Assembly (NCBI GenBank): GCA_032871835.1
Contig: CM065299.1
Location: 29,653,074 to 29,717,073, forward strand
Reading direction: 5' to 3'
Length of the DNA: 64,000 nucleotides
Origin: Dipteronia dyeriana
Lineage: Eukaryota > Streptophyta > Magnoliopsida > Sapindales > Sapindaceae
Position numbers and translations under genes: made by a program. Numbering within the stretch: position 1 is the first letter of the stretch; each line of letters starts with the position of its first letter. The notes beneath the pieces were generated by a model. It had not been told where the DNA came from and did not search any database. It saw only the letters and a list, made by a program, of their open reading frames with translations. Shown in pieces: positions 22,099 through 34,182 of this stretch.

Positions 22099-23174
22099 TC
22101 AAAAAATGAACCGGTCGAAGAAATTATCTTGAAAGAAGATGAACCAGATAAGAAGGTCAAGATCGGGGCCGATTTGGAAGGAAAAGTCAAACAAAGCCTC
22201 ACTGATCTGCTCAAAGAATACAAAGATGTGTTCGCCTAGAGTCATAAAGACATGGTCGGGATAGATGCCCGAAAAATATCTCACCATCTCACCATCTCAC
22301 AGTAGACCTGAATGAAAAACCAGTGATACAAAAAAGAAGATCATTCAATCTTGAAAGAAGTCAGGCAATCAAACAGGAAGTGGAGAAGCTACTCGTTGTA
22401 GGGTCAATTAGAGAGATCAACTACCCTCAATGGGTAGCTAATGTAGTCCTCGTCAAAAAGAAAAATAGACAATGGAGAATGTGCGTAGATTTCACAGATT
22501 TGAACAAGGCATGCCCAAAAGACAGTTTTCCGCTTCCAATTATAGATCAATTGGTGGATGCTACATCAGGCCATGAATTGCTCAATTTCATGGACGTCTA
22601 CTCGGGATATAACCAAATTCGGATGAACAAGGCTGATGAAGAAAAAACAGTATAAACAACTGATCAGGGCTTGTACTGTTACACAGTAATGCCCTTTGGG
22701 TTAAAAAATACAAGGGTAACATATCAAAGGCTGGTCAACGGAATCTTCGCACGGCAAATAGGAAGGAACATGGAAGTGTACATTGATGACATGCTGACCA
22801 AGAGCATCTCAGCAGACAAGCATACTTCAAACACGCGAGAGACATTTGATGTTTTGAGGAGATACCAAATGAATCTAAATCCGAACAAGTGTTTATTCAG
22901 AGTTCCTTCAGGAAGATTCCTAGGTTTTCAAGTTCACAAAAGAGGAATCGAAGTCAACCCTGAGAAGATCCAAGCTCTGCAGAAAATGACTTCACCAAGG
23001 ACACTAAAAGAAGTACAGCGCCTAACAGGATGCTTAGCTTCCTTGGGTAGATTCATCTCAAAGGCCACTGACAGATGCGCACCCTTTTTCAAAGTAATTA
23101 AAAAAGGAAAAGGACTCGAATGGAATGAAGAGTGCGAGCAGGCTTTTTTAAAAATCAAGGAATACCTAGGGTAG
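22099..23174 (+). pseudogene. Element B reverse transcriptase
   Basis: Two frames, 22323-22655 and 22671-23174, are separated by a TAA at 22653. Motifs in order: DLNKACPKDSFPLP, LNFMDVYSGYNQIRMN, MPFGLKNTRVTYQRLVNGIF, the catalytic YIDDMLTKS near 22780, and GFQVHKRGIEVNPEKI. The conserved thumb and connection segment LTGCLASLGRFISKATD follows. Both palm Asp residues of YxDD are intact. The wording places it in the Tat lineage. One stop in the middle and one at 23172 break it. Confidence 0.88.
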
Positions 23175-23545
23175 GCTCCCATCCTTTCAAAACCACAGAT
23201 GGGAGATACACTCCATTTGTACTTATCAATTACAGAACTAGAAGCAAGCTCAGTCCTAGTCATAACAGAAGATGGAGTAAAGAAGCCAGTGTATTATACC
23301 AGCAAGGCACTTTTACCAGCCGAGACCAGGTATTCACAGGCAGAGAAAATGGCCCTAGCATTGGTTTCAGCGGCAAGGAAGCTAAAGCCATATTTTTAGG
23401 CTCATACAATCCAGGTTCTCACCGACTGCCCATTAAAGAAAATTCTACAGAAGCCAGAGATTTCAAGAAGACTAACCAAATAGGCAATCGAGCTAAGTGA
23501 ATTCGTTATCCACTACGTCCCAGGACATCCCTCAAAAGGCAAACA
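23175..23545 (+). pseudogene. Element B RNase H
   Basis: Frame 23199-23399 reads LYLSITELEASSVLV, then KPVYYTSKALLPAETRYSQAEK and LALVSAARKLKPYF. This is the gypsy RNase H with the usual replacement of the first catalytic Asp neighbourhood by LYLS. The rest (RPLKKILQKPEISRR-like coding) continues in shifted frames to about 23545. Confidence 0.8.
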
Positions 23546-24064
23546 ATGGTAGATTTTATAGCAGAGTTCACAGAGCCAAACCTGGAAGCAAAAAAGATGT
23601 TGGGAAAAAATTTCCCATGGAAATTGTATGTTGATGGCTCTTCAAATACTCATGACAGCGGGGCAAGGATCGTAGTATGCACTCTAGAAAGAGACGATGT
23701 CGAATGTGCCATGAGGTTTGACTTCAAAGCAACCAACAATCAAGCCGAGTACGAGGCACTACTAGCTGGACTCAGAGTTTGCATAGCTCTCGGGTAAATG
23801 AAGTTGGGATATTTAGCGATTCATAGGTAGTTGTCAACCAAGTCCTGGATGAATACCAATTCAAGGATGAAGGCATGATAGCCTTAACATTGCAAAACAG
23901 CTCCTCCAGAAATTCAAAGAATATAGGATTGCCCAGATCCCCATGGAAGAGAATGAAAAGGCAGACGCCTTGTTCTAACTGGCATCAGCAACAACCACAA
24001 TCAGGCCAAAAACTATTCCGGTTGCACATCTCCTCAAACCGAGCACAGCTGAACCGAAAAACTT
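23546..24064 (+). pseudogene. Element B second (archaeal-like) RNase H
   Basis: The frame 23546-23797 contains WKLYVDGSSNTHDSGARIV and FDFKATNNQAEYEALLAGLRV, with the first two catalytic acidic positions visible. It stops at 23795-23797. Homology continues to about 24064 with shifts (DEYQFKDE, and the stretch ending in TEPKNLEI-like coding). This extra domain is a lineage mark of Tat-type elements. Its role in reverse transcription is not established. Confidence 0.78.
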
Positions 24065-25337
24065 AGAAATTTTAGAAATTCGAACACCGCCCGACGGTTG
24101 GATAACTCAGTTGAAAAGATTCCTAGAAGAATGCGTGCTCCCAGAAGATCCCTTACAAGCAAAATGTATTAGGTATCGATCAACAAGGTACACGTTGGTT
24201 GGAGGAGAACTATACAGAAGGGGGTTTTCCTGAACACTCCAAAGATGTGTGTCAAAGGAGGATGCATATCGGGTATTACAGGAAATTCACGGAGGAGTTT
24301 GCGGAAACCACACTGGGGGTAAAAGTTTAGCACACAAGGTACTCAGGCAAGGTTATTATTTGTCAACTTTATTTTCAGATGCACAACGATGTTCAGAGAG
24401 TTGCAATACTTGCCAAAGGATCGCTAATGATATCTGACAACTTTCTGAACAACTCAGAAACCTCACATCCCCATGGCCATTTGCCATGTGGGGTTTGGGT
24501 TTAATCGGCCAAATGCCAGCTCGAACAGGGGGTGGAGCGAAGTATTCCATAGTAGCCATTGACTATTTCACGAAGTGGGCAGAAGCTGAAGCATTAGTGC
24601 ACATCACAGAAGCAAATACCAAAAATTTCATGAAAAAAAATATACTCTATAGGTTTGGAATCCCAAACACTATCATCACTGATAACGGTACCCAGTTCGA
24701 TAACCCAAAATTCAGACAGTTGTGCAAGGAGTACTAATTTGCCAATTACTATGCCACACCTGCCCATCCTCAAACAAAAGGGTAGGTTGAAGCAGTGAAC
24801 AAAATCATCAAGCATACACTCAAAGCAAAGCTAGATGCCAAAAAAGGAAGCTGGGTTAAAAAGCTTCCCGAAGTATTATAGGCGTATCAGACAACATCAA
24901 GAACGTCAACAAGAGAGACTCCATTCACTTTAGCATTTGGAACAGAAGCTGTTATCCCCATAGAAACGTCATATGCATCACCCCGGGTCAGGCTATATGA
25001 TGAAGAACAGAATGTTGATATGCTATTACAAAGTCTAGATGAGCTAGAAGAAAAAATGGAGAAGTCCCGAATACGAAATATGACATATCAGCAAAAAGTA
25101 GCTCGCCACTACAACTCTCATGTTCGGGTCAGGAAATTCCAACTAGGAGACCTGGTACTCAGGAAGATGTCATTAAACACAAAAAACAAAGCTGCAGGTT
25201 CCCTGGCTTATAAGTGGGAAGGCCCATACAAAGTCGAAGGAATAGTTGGCCATAAGGCATATTGGATTGCACGACCATATGGAGGGGTTTTACCCAGACC
25301 ATGCAATGCCCAATATCTGAAGATTTTCTATCCTTAA
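24065..25337 (+). pseudogene. Element B integrase
   Basis: The zinc-binding region at 24249-24437 reads EIHGGVCGNHTGG and CSESCNTCQRIA (His and Cys ligands in the expected H2C2 order). The catalytic core starts at 24486. DYFTKWAEAEAL holds the first Asp, ITDNGTQFDNPKF the second, and a region near 24780-24790 (coding VEAVNKIIK) should follow a glutamate. Stops at 24735, 24783 and 24880 interrupt it. The C-terminal DNA-binding part, 25020-25337, is open and reads FQLGDLVLRKMSLN, then YKWEGPYKVEGIVG, and ends LKIFYP. It would insert the cDNA, but it is broken here. Confidence 0.85.
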
Positions 25338-25859
25338 ATTATTTTTTGTTCTCTTTTCTAGTCAGGACAATTTCAGTTAGGTCAGATTAGTTTTGGAATT
25401 TAAATCTTTGTTGATTTTACAGTTATAAATAAAAATCAAACTCGGGATTTCCGAAAGATAAAGCATATGATAATAAGAACATATGGAAGACAAGCATGAT
25501 AATAAGAACATGCAAATAGAATACACGGTACCATTAATTCCAGAATGGGCGGAGAAGCTAGAAGGAGCATGCCAGCCGAGCAATGTCAATTGACCTTAGC
25601 AAAAAGGCAAACCCGATTCACCAGATTCTGGAGAAAGGCTCGGGATGCTATCGGAAAAAATTTCGGTGAAATACGTAGCTGTGTTAAGCGATTTGAACAA
25701 CTTAACGATTCGGCAAACCCTTGCATAGAAAAACTGGAAGACGTCCTCGGTAATGTGTAAGGACTCAAAACATATGATCATGGTGAGCCTTGATGTAATG
25801 TTTGGGTAACAACCGAGTATGAAACACAAGTATAAATCTACTTGTTGTTTTAAGAGGAG
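25338..25859 (+). other. Element B spacer after pol
   Basis: Non-coding by any family I know. A 71-residue plus-strand frame at 25545-25760 is Arg/Lys-rich but has no recognised motif, so I do not call it a gene. Confidence 0.4.
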
Positions 25860-26170
25860 TCGGTTAATAATACAAGCCAGTTTAATAAGATACTTGGCGT
25901 TAAAAATTATTCGGGTGACAAAACTAGTTCAATAAGATACTCGGTGAGGTTACCCGAACATCAGAATTAGCCAACTTAATAAGATACTTGGCGTTAAAAA
26001 TTCGGGTGACAAACCGGTTTAATAAGATACTCGGTGAGGTTACCCGAACATCAGAATTAGCCAGTTTAATAAGATACTTGGCATAAAGATTGCAATAGCC
26101 AGTTTAATAAAATACTCAGCAACAATAATCAAGAAAAAAGATACTTGGTGAAATTCCTTGAGCAATAAAT
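25860..26170 (+). repeat. Tandem repeats between element B pol and antisense ORF
   Basis: Two and a half units of about 105-115 bp. Each has CAGTTTAATAAGATACTTGGCG, then TTCGGGTGACAAA and AATAAGATACTCGGTGAGG, then TTACCCGAACATCAGAATTAG. A shorter AATAAGATACT(T/C)GG motif recurs inside the units, so the array has two periods. A block in the same place is also amplified in A3. Confidence 0.8.
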
Positions 26171-26287
26171 CAGATCAAGACCACTCGGTTTTCAGAATAA
26201 AGCTAAACTCGGGATTTTATTAATCTCTCCAAGGAATCGTTACAAAGAATGTTACAAAGAATCTCTACAAAAATTCTACAAAAATCA

Positions 26288-29102
26288 GGAGGATTTTGAA
26301 CTTATGTCGATGCTCGGGTCAGACACCATTTCATATTCATGGAGCAGACTTTCAGGAAGGCCAAGCAATCATGTCAACCGAATCGTCCATCCACTGGCTG
26401 TAATCTTCTCCTGGGATCGGTCCGACATCAGGCACCACACCCTCCACGACCGACTCCTGACTGGTATAAAAAGTCGAGAGGGAGTGCTCGGATGGAACCT
26501 CCAAATGCATGGGATGGGGCTCTTTGTCTCGGCTATGGCAGTAAGCTATCCACTCCTTCATCTGAGTCCGAAGAGATTCCAAGGACCGATCCACATGATT
26601 CTTGATCGACAGCTCCCAGTTGGTTCAAGCTTTTTCAGTTGCCCGATTCTTAACCTTGAAGAACTCGCCACCTGAAACCAGCCCCCGCTGAAACTCCGGA
26701 ATGAGAAGGGCATCGTAGGCAGGGGATCTTTTAAAACTATCAACCCCCTGGACTTCAAGTTCCAGCCTGGCCACTTTGGATTGGGACTCGACTGTCAAAG
26801 CTTGGGGTTCCAAGTCCTCGATCTTCTGTTGGTATGCCTACTTGGACTGCTCCGCTTCCTGCTCGGCCTTAAGCATTGATTCTTGGGCAAAAGACAATAG
26901 GTTTTGAAGTGATATAGTCTTCTCTTCTACCAAAGAAGCCCTCTCTTCAACCTCCACCTGCTTCGCCAAACAGTGGTCGGTAAACATTTGGGCACTACCG
27001 ACTTCTTTCTGATAAGCCGATTCGACCCGAGCACGACTATCCTCACTCTTTTTCAACTGAGCTTCCAGACGCCTTATTCGATCAGCTTGATGTTGCTGCG
27101 TCTGAACCAGCTCAGTAAACTCTGCCACCATCTATGAAAAAATAAACGAAATTAAAAATCTAGCAAGCAAAAGGGTAAGGAAAGAGTTAGGAATAAAACC
27201 TACATAAGATGCACCGTTGAAGATATTTTGAAGACGACTCGTTAGAGGCGCGCCCCTGAGATAACTCCAATGATCATCCCCGATAAAACCCCGGCCAGAT
27301 AACATCGCCCCTAGCATATCTGAGGTTAAGGATAGGAAGGACCTCTCGAGGGTTCAGCCCTTAGATCTTCAACCTTGAGGGGAGAGGAACCCATGTTCGG
27401 CTCAGAAGTCTCCACACCCGCCGATGCTTCGACATGAACACTCGGGGGAATCTCAGCCCCAGTATCTTCATCACTGGAGTCAATGAATGAGACCGCCCGA
27501 GAGACCTTCTGAGGATGAGCGGGAGAGTCGACCATTTTTGTTTCTTAACCATAGAACGGTGGAACCTGAGATCAACTGCGGGATCTTCCTAAACATCATC
27601 CCGAAAGGATTCAAAAAATTCAGGATCTGTATAAACTTGATCCTCGGAGGTTTTACTTCCATCACCGACGTTTGACCGCTTGACAAACCCTTCACCAAGA
27701 CCCTCACTTTGCCTCACCCCGTCATCAGGCAACTCCTGAGTGTGATCCGTTGGGCCACTCGGACAACTAGACTCCTATACGGTCGACCGAACAACTTCCT
27801 TAGGGACATATTCTGGGATATGTCCCTCAACCACATCAGGTTCCTCGTCAAACTCAGGTGGGGCAATACCATCTTCGCTCTGATGAGAAGCTTCTTTTCG
27901 GCTCACTTGAAGGTCGCAGACGATGTCTATATCGTACACTTAAAAGAAAAAGGGGAATCACATCAGAAAATAAAAATATATATAATAAAAAAAGAATAAG
28001 GTTACAAAGATTACTTACATCGCCTGCGGAAGCTCAAAATCTGACTGAAAAATTCGGGCTCTATCATCTTTTTCTCATTAAAAAGGTAAGTTATGCTCCT
28101 CTTTTCCAAGGTACGAACTGTTGCCCGAGCAAGTCTGGTTAGCTCAGCGTCACTAAATTCAAGCTTCTTCTTATTCCATACCTCGGGAGAACAAAAGAAG
28201 CGGGGAACTTTCAGCACCCTTCGAGTTTCCCCAGCCTAGAGGGTGACTTCAAGACCGAGATTCCTTCCGACAAAAAACCAATTGTTCTTCCAGAACTTGT
28301 TGGATGAAGGAAATCCCCATACAAAACCCTTTTTTTTGGGTCATCTAAGGTATCGACACCCCAATTCACCTTTATCCCCTCGGGGAACTTGCAATCTGGC
28401 GGATTAGACATGAGGAAATAGGTTCCTGTCTTGCCAGACTGCCTTAGCATGAAGAAGTGCCTGATTTCACTCTGGAAAGGCGGCGACAAGTTCATCCGGC
28501 TCCACATGTGCCACATGCACATCAATATCTTGTAGCTATTCGGGGTCAATTGAGCCGGAGCGATCCTGCTTCAGCCAAAAACTAGGCAATGAACGGCTGA
28601 AGAGGAAGTGTGACGCCGTAGTAGAGCATGGATCCATATATTGCCACCATGCCCAGGGGAGGATTCCACACAGCTCTATCACCCGCAGGAATCAAGGTAA
28701 CCGAGTTATCCAGGTCGAATCGAGCACGATATTTCCCGATTTCATCTGCCCCGACCATATTCAGTTCAGTATCAAACCCACTCGGGTGATCAGCAGAGAA
28801 AGTGAGACGAGATACTCTGAACCCCTCTTCAACATCATTCTCGTTAACAGTCTGCTCCCTGATCCGAACGAGCCCGAGTTATGCTTATGGACTTCACTTT
28901 TGCTTTGATGCTTTCCCATCCTTGATCGAAGTGGCACCCTGTGATTAGAAACGACAGATTCAGAACTAGATGAATCAAAGTCAGAACTGGAAAAAGAACT
29001 AAAATGGACGTCAGGGTAAAGCCCAGAAACGTCAACTTCTAAAAAAAAAGGGTTCATCGGGGGGGGGGGGGGGGGATTTTCCCCAATAATCTTCGAATGC
29101 AA
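26288..29102 (-). pseudogene. Element B antisense additional ORF (putative gypsy-type 'Transposase_28' family)
   Basis: Runs opposite to gag-pol. On the minus strand it starts with a Pro- and Ser-rich part (29102-28761) that includes a proline run from the G tract at 29059-29075. The conserved core follows: NPPLGMVAIYGSMLYYG and VTLPLQPFIA (about 28660-28580), then, after a shift, QLTPNSYKILMCMWHMW (about 28555-28505). The A2 ORF core has the matching LPLHP...LAPFQLTP pattern. Next are an acidic segment (27707-27326) and a coiled coil (27131-26838, RIRRLEAQLKKSEDSRARVE). A splice acceptor-like TTTCATAG precedes the coiled coil on that strand. Several frame breaks are present. Function is unknown for the whole family. 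Confidence 0.65.
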
Positions 29103-29684
29103 GAAACTAATTGAAAATCCCCACGATCGAGTGCTTCAAGAGCTATAGTACAGAGTCAAAGACGGGAAGTTGGTTCCATTACAACTAACCTTGAATAAAA
29201 TCTGATGCAGAATCTTCTCAACGGAGAATGGCGATTTTCTGCGTAAAGAAATCTGGGCTTGGAAAATTTTCTGGTGTGACTTTTTTAGAATGAACCAGCG
29301 TAACCCCTCAGTGAAGAATTTAAAAGGACAGTAGCACGAAACCCTAGGGTCTCAATGCGGGAAAAATCAATGATAAGATTTGATGACGTAGGCGGCACAC
29401 GGGGAGACTCGTAGGTCGTTTCTCATAAATGATATCGAAAAATGAAGCGGCGAAGGACACGTGTTAAGAGAGGAACTGGCTTTGGTCGTCAAAATTACAA
29501 AACATCGCAATCATTGAGATCTCGCGTGAGGAGGCAAATCGAATTTACAGGGTCACCATTAAGACACGCTATTATGACAAGACATTTACACTAGCACTGA
29601 AAATATATAAAAATTGAAGAATTGATTAAAATATTTTTTGCCTAAAACGAAACCCTGTTCGGAAAAAATATTTTAGGGGGGTAT
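29103..29684 (+). other. Element B 3' untranslated region and polypurine tract
   Basis: No coding is seen. The tract TTTTAGGGGGGTAT at 29671-29684 precedes the 3' LTR and is the expected plus-strand primer. Confidence 0.7.
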
Positions 29685-30582
29685 TGTCATATATAAATTT
29701 TACCAGACGTATACGTCATCGACAAAGAATATAAAATTTCCAAGTGGACGTCCAAATAGGCATTCAGAAAATGTCTTGCGAGAAATCACCAAAGAAGAGA
29801 AGCCCGAGTAAACAAGTATTGAACAAAACCTACTCGGGGTCAAGTGACGTCATATACTACTCGTGGTCAGATAAAGGTACTCGGGGCTAGTTAATGACAT
29901 TTTCTACTCGGGATAAGATGACGTCACTCAGGACCAGCTGATATCGCTTTCTACTCGGGACAAACATGGAGAAAACCGAATAAAAAGCCCAGTGCGTATC
30001 TCACACGAATCGAGTCATTAAAATACACGAAGATATCCATATCAAAGAGGAATTCCAAGAAGAACAGAATATCAAGCAGAAAGGATTCCTTATCAGACAA
30101 CAATTTTATTTCTTCAAAAAGACTACGCTCTTATAAGGAAATAAGTCCTAACTGGACTACATTACTAGAGTCCCATTCGATCTCAGTACAAGTCTCCAAA
30201 ACAGGAAAGAAGACAAACTACTTCGAACAAGTAGACAATCATAATTAAAAACAAAGATCTTTTATTACTTGTAAAGAGGGTTAGGGTTCTATGGATATAT
30301 AAATAGACCCATAATCTCGTCACAAAATATAGACAGAGAATATACAGAAATCATATAGTAAAATACAGAGAGAAAAAGAGAGATCGAGGCTTGTAATTAT
30401 TTTCAATAGTGGATTTTGGCTAGGTTTATCATTCAGCCACCTGTGCACGTTTCTCCGGTCATCGGAGTTTTACCACGTAAAACTTACGTCCTATTTCTTT
30501 CTCCTTCTCTCTCTCTTTGAAATCACAGCTAAAATCCAATTCTTGTTAACTTTTTCTATACATCCAGAAACCGACGTCAACA
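29685..30582 (+). repeat. Element B 3' LTR
   Basis: Starts TGTCATATATAAATTTTACC and ends GACGTCAACA. It is collinear with 18770-19662, and its TATATAAATAG box is at 30296-30306. It is followed by the GTTAC duplication. Confidence 0.92.
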
Positions 30583-31189
30583 GTTACCATCAATGTTCTG
30601 GGCTAGCATGGGGACCTAATGGACCTACAGTCTTGAACTGTAATAGTCCTTAGAAAAAATTAATTAAACTCTTTAATTAGTATTTCATTATTATTAACCT
30701 CAAAGTTACTCCGCTAAAAACCCGAGACTGCACGCTCGGAACTGTAGATGTGTTTACACAAACAAAAATTCAATGTCCATCGATATAGCTATTACATATG
30801 GTATGATCCTCTACAAGTAGTTCATAATTAGAGTTGGGTCATAAAGTCTGTTATACCCCTCTATTTATATTTTTTCCATTAAGTGCCATTGATTCTCTTA
30901 TAAACAATTATATCCTTCATTCCTTTACGGAAGAAAAAGATCGGTCTTAATTGTTCAAACCCCGAATAAACCCTTAAGGAAACTATTTCTCTACTTCTCA
31001 CAAGAAGGAGTAGATTCCACTATCATGTACAGACATTCCCAACCACAAGTCAAACCCCAATTCCAAGCGGAGATATTGATCAGGAATGCTACTCCGATAT
31101 CAACCATGTTAAATCAAAAACCGCGATCTAACCTGAAGGAGTCAGTAAGACACTCAGGATTAAGATCACCCATATATAGCCATCTTATG

Positions 31190-31241
<52 letters not shown>

Positions 31242-31610
31242 TCTCCCCATGTGATGGATATTAGAGAGAGATTCATATAGATCGTAGCTCAGTCCTATAT
31301 GATCACATTATATGAATAGTCAAGGATAAGACCACCATACATTACTGAATGGACCACAACTTTAAATCAACCACAAACAAAGTACCAAACTTTTTTAGTC
31401 TCTACGGACTCTCTAGATTGCACGTCTAAAATTGAATTACTCTGTATATAACACTCATATATTCAGTTTGAGATTACATCCGGCAATCTTGGATGTTAAG
31501 CACACATGATATAAAAGTATGAGACATATAAATTGAATAAAAAACTACTTCTTTTATTTATAATTTTTCGACATTTCCGAAATGCAAGCTTTAGGATAAA
31601 AACCCCAACA
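30583..31610 (-). mobile_element. Antisense LTR-S copy, right part
   Basis: The reverse complement begins TGTTGGGGTTTTTATCC and follows the solo LTR-S from 10449 to about 11470. Shared landmarks include GGGGACCTAATGGACC and the TGGAATCTACTCCTTCTTGTGAGAAG-type region. A TA microsatellite (31193-31238) has expanded within it. Its right end abuts FAR1-like coding sequence at 31611. The matching target duplication on the left was not found. Confidence 0.8.
31193..31238. repeat. (TA)n microsatellite
   Basis: About 23 TA units within the antisense LTR-S. Confidence 0.95.
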
Positions 31611-31971
31611 ATGACGCATAAGGCTTACTGAATCATTTCAAACGTAAGCAAGGTGAGGTTCCTAATTTTTTTTATTCAATTCAAGTGGATCAATATAACC
31701 GAATGACAAACATTTTTTTGTAGAGATAGTACATCAAAGTTGGATTATGAATGTTTTGGTGACGTTGTACGGTTTGACACTACATTTCCAACAAATAAGT
31801 ATAATTTGATTTGTGCTCCTATAGTGGGAGTTAATCATCATTGGAAAAATGTGTTGTTTGCTTGTGCGATCTACTATATGAGACCACTGAATCATTTGTT
31901 TGGTTGTTTGAGTCATTTTTGGAATCGATGAGAAATAAACAACCAAAAATGATATTTATAGATGAAGACAA
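31611..31971 (+). pseudogene. FAR1/FRS-like (MULE-type transposase) remnant, part 1
   Basis: Readings in two frames give FFYSIQVDQYNRMTNIF, then CFGDVVRFDTTFPTNKYN and VGVNHHWKNVLFACA. After a shift near 31850, TTESFVWLFESFLESM and KQPKMIFIDED follow. This is the N-terminal half of the MULE transposase domain found in FAR1-related plant transcription factors and their Mutator-like relatives. The first catalytic-position Asp is in FDTT (31776-31778) and the second is in FIDED. A homopolymer shift near 31717 and another near 31850 break it. The solo LTR at 31972 splits the codon series. The FAR1 DNA-binding N-terminus is not visible. Confidence 0.8.
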
Positions 31972-34182
31972 TGTTGGGATTATGCTCGATAACAAGAGTA
32001 TAATAATGTATTTGACAGTCTTTTAATATTAATAATGTGATTTCTAGTTTAACAAATCTTATAGCATTTATAGTTTAATTATTATAATTGTCAAAAGTAA
32101 ATAATCATAAGGTCAAAAGACTATGAGAAAAGAAGAATTGTTCATACATCTAGACATGTATGAGGTAGACACAATTCTTTAGTTAGTCTTGAATAATATT
32201 CACAACTTAAGATAAAGGTTGGACGCCTTTATCTGGTCAAAGTTGTAGATTCTTTTGCTAGCATTTGAGTGGGATCAAATGTGTTATGATGAGTCTAAAA
32301 TCATCAAAGTGTGGTGTCTTTGGGTAAAAGAATCTAGTGCACTGGGTGCATTGAATTGGATCACAGTGAAATACTTTATCTAGAACCATCAATGGATAAA
32401 AGTTTTTACTTGAAGACAATCGGAGAGTCTATCTCAATCCTGAGATAAATGATGGACTTATGGTTACAAGTGTTATCATTTGAGCTATCAATGAGTACGA
32501 TTATATAGCATAGTCTATCCTCGATAGTTTGGTGGTATTCATTTGTTAATCGATAGAGGACATCATTTATAGATATGGATATCGTGGCTCCATTTATTAA
32601 ATGAGAGTAAAATATCATCATATGGATGTTTTGAGGTATTGGATATTAAATCTTAACGTTAAGTTTTCAATATTGTCTATTGAAACATGGTTTCTGGACA
32701 AGTCAAAATATCCAAGTTCAAAATATCCAAGTTCAAAATATGGTCATATGATTAAATATAGTAACTTGGAGAGCTATAGGCGGTCTATGAGCTCTTGGCG
32801 ATTACAAATATTCTTCACGAAGATGCAGTTTCTCCAATAAGGTGGTATAGGCTATGAATGAGAAATATTAACTTATTCTATCTTTATTTAAGAGTTCAAT
32901 TTTAGTTCTTTAGTGGAATGAACTAAAATTAATAGATTTGACCTAAGTGAATTATTTGTTGATTGTGATTAGGTTATGTCTATTGAAGCTTAAATTTAGA
33001 TAGCCCGCCAAGATCCTCAATCCACACAAACTTGCATGGATCACTCGATATATTATACCTGACAAATTTAAGGGTCTATTTAGAATTGTATTAAGGCATG
33101 TGGACTTGTTTCTTTTTGTAAGAATGAGAAAAGTTCACATGTGAACTTTTTATTAAGATCCAATGGATTTAATAAAATAAGACAAATAATATATATGCCT
33201 ATATAATGTCATGGGCGGCAAGGCTAATATATAAAAGCCTAATATATTATTTCTTATTTTATTATTTAATTAAATGAAAATTAATTAATTTGTTGATTAA
33301 TTAATTATTTAATTAAAAGTCAAAATCTTTTTTCTAATAGGAGAAGGTCTCCTAATATTATACTATTGTTGGTAGTTTAATTAATATTAATAACTATATT
33401 TGATAAGTAAATAAATAAAAGGAATTATTTATCTAGTCAAATTAGGAAGTCTTTAATATGGTCACAAATACACTAATGAATTAGATTAGGAATCTTGTTG
33501 TAGGAAAGAATTCTTTTTAGAAGAGGATTCTTGGTCACAAAGTAAATCCACCTAAGAATATGATTCTTGTCTACCAAGTAAATCATTTTTAGGAAAGGAT
33601 TTGTGAACCTATAATTAGAGGTTGTAAATTTTGACCAAGCTTTATTTTTTGGTATGAGAAGTTGTTTTTTATTTATTTTTTTATTGTTATAAAAAAAACT
33701 TCGTCCAACTCATTGTGTGAAGAATTCGGCCAAGCATAGAGAAAAGAGGGAACGTTTTTGTTTTCGATAGTACACCAGTATCCTTTGCATCAAAAGGGTT
33801 TTGTGTACAATATTGAATCAAGGTTCACGCGAGTTTCAATCAAATTAATTGAAAATTCACAAGTGACTGGACGTTCTTGGTTTTTCTCTTGGAGGATTAT
33901 TGTGACTAACAAAGAAGAAGATTTTGTTTGTTTCCATCCTCAGGTATACAATTTAAAGAAAGGGAGCTCACACTCCTAGGTGATTCACATTCGTGATTGG
34001 ATTAGAAGATCTTGCAGATTTAATTTTCCGCTAGTTCAATCGTCACGAGAAAAAGGTACGATACTTTTATATACATCAATTAATCTAGGGTTAAAGTTCA
34101 TGTTATTGAAAAATGGAAAATTTTTATTTATACTAAACCCTAATCCTAATTTTTATGTTTCCATTGTGCGATTTTCCCTACA
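31972..34182 (+). mobile_element. Solo LTR, 2211 bp, in the FAR1-like gene
   Basis: Starts TGTTGGGATTATGCTCG and ends ATTTTCCCTACA. It is flanked by a perfect GACAA target duplication (31967-31971 and 34183-34187). No internal coding region or second LTR is present. Without it, the FAR1-like frame runs on from DED to KAMENAIKIV. The short start TGTTGGGATTATG resembles LTR-S, but the rest differs, so this is a separate family, probably Copia. Orientation is set by the TG start only. Confidence 0.88.

Larger units (their letters stand above)
18770..30582 (+). mobile_element. Complete Ty3/gypsy Tat-type element B (11813 bp)
   Basis: Both LTRs are present: 18770-19662 and 29685-30582. The element is flanked by a perfect 5-bp duplication, GTTAC at 18765-18769 and 30583-30587. 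The internal order is primer site, gag, protease, reverse transcriptase, RNase H, second RNase H, integrase, tandem repeats, antisense additional ORF and polypurine tract. It sits inside an antisense LTR-S. By eye the two LTRs differ at roughly two dozen of the first 265 aligned bases and less further on, so the insertion is not recent. All coding regions carry stops or shifts. Confidence 0.92.

Noticed and set aside
25545..25760. 71-codon basic ORF between element B pol and its repeat array
   Set aside because: No counterpart in A1, A2 or A3 and no motif. Probably chance.
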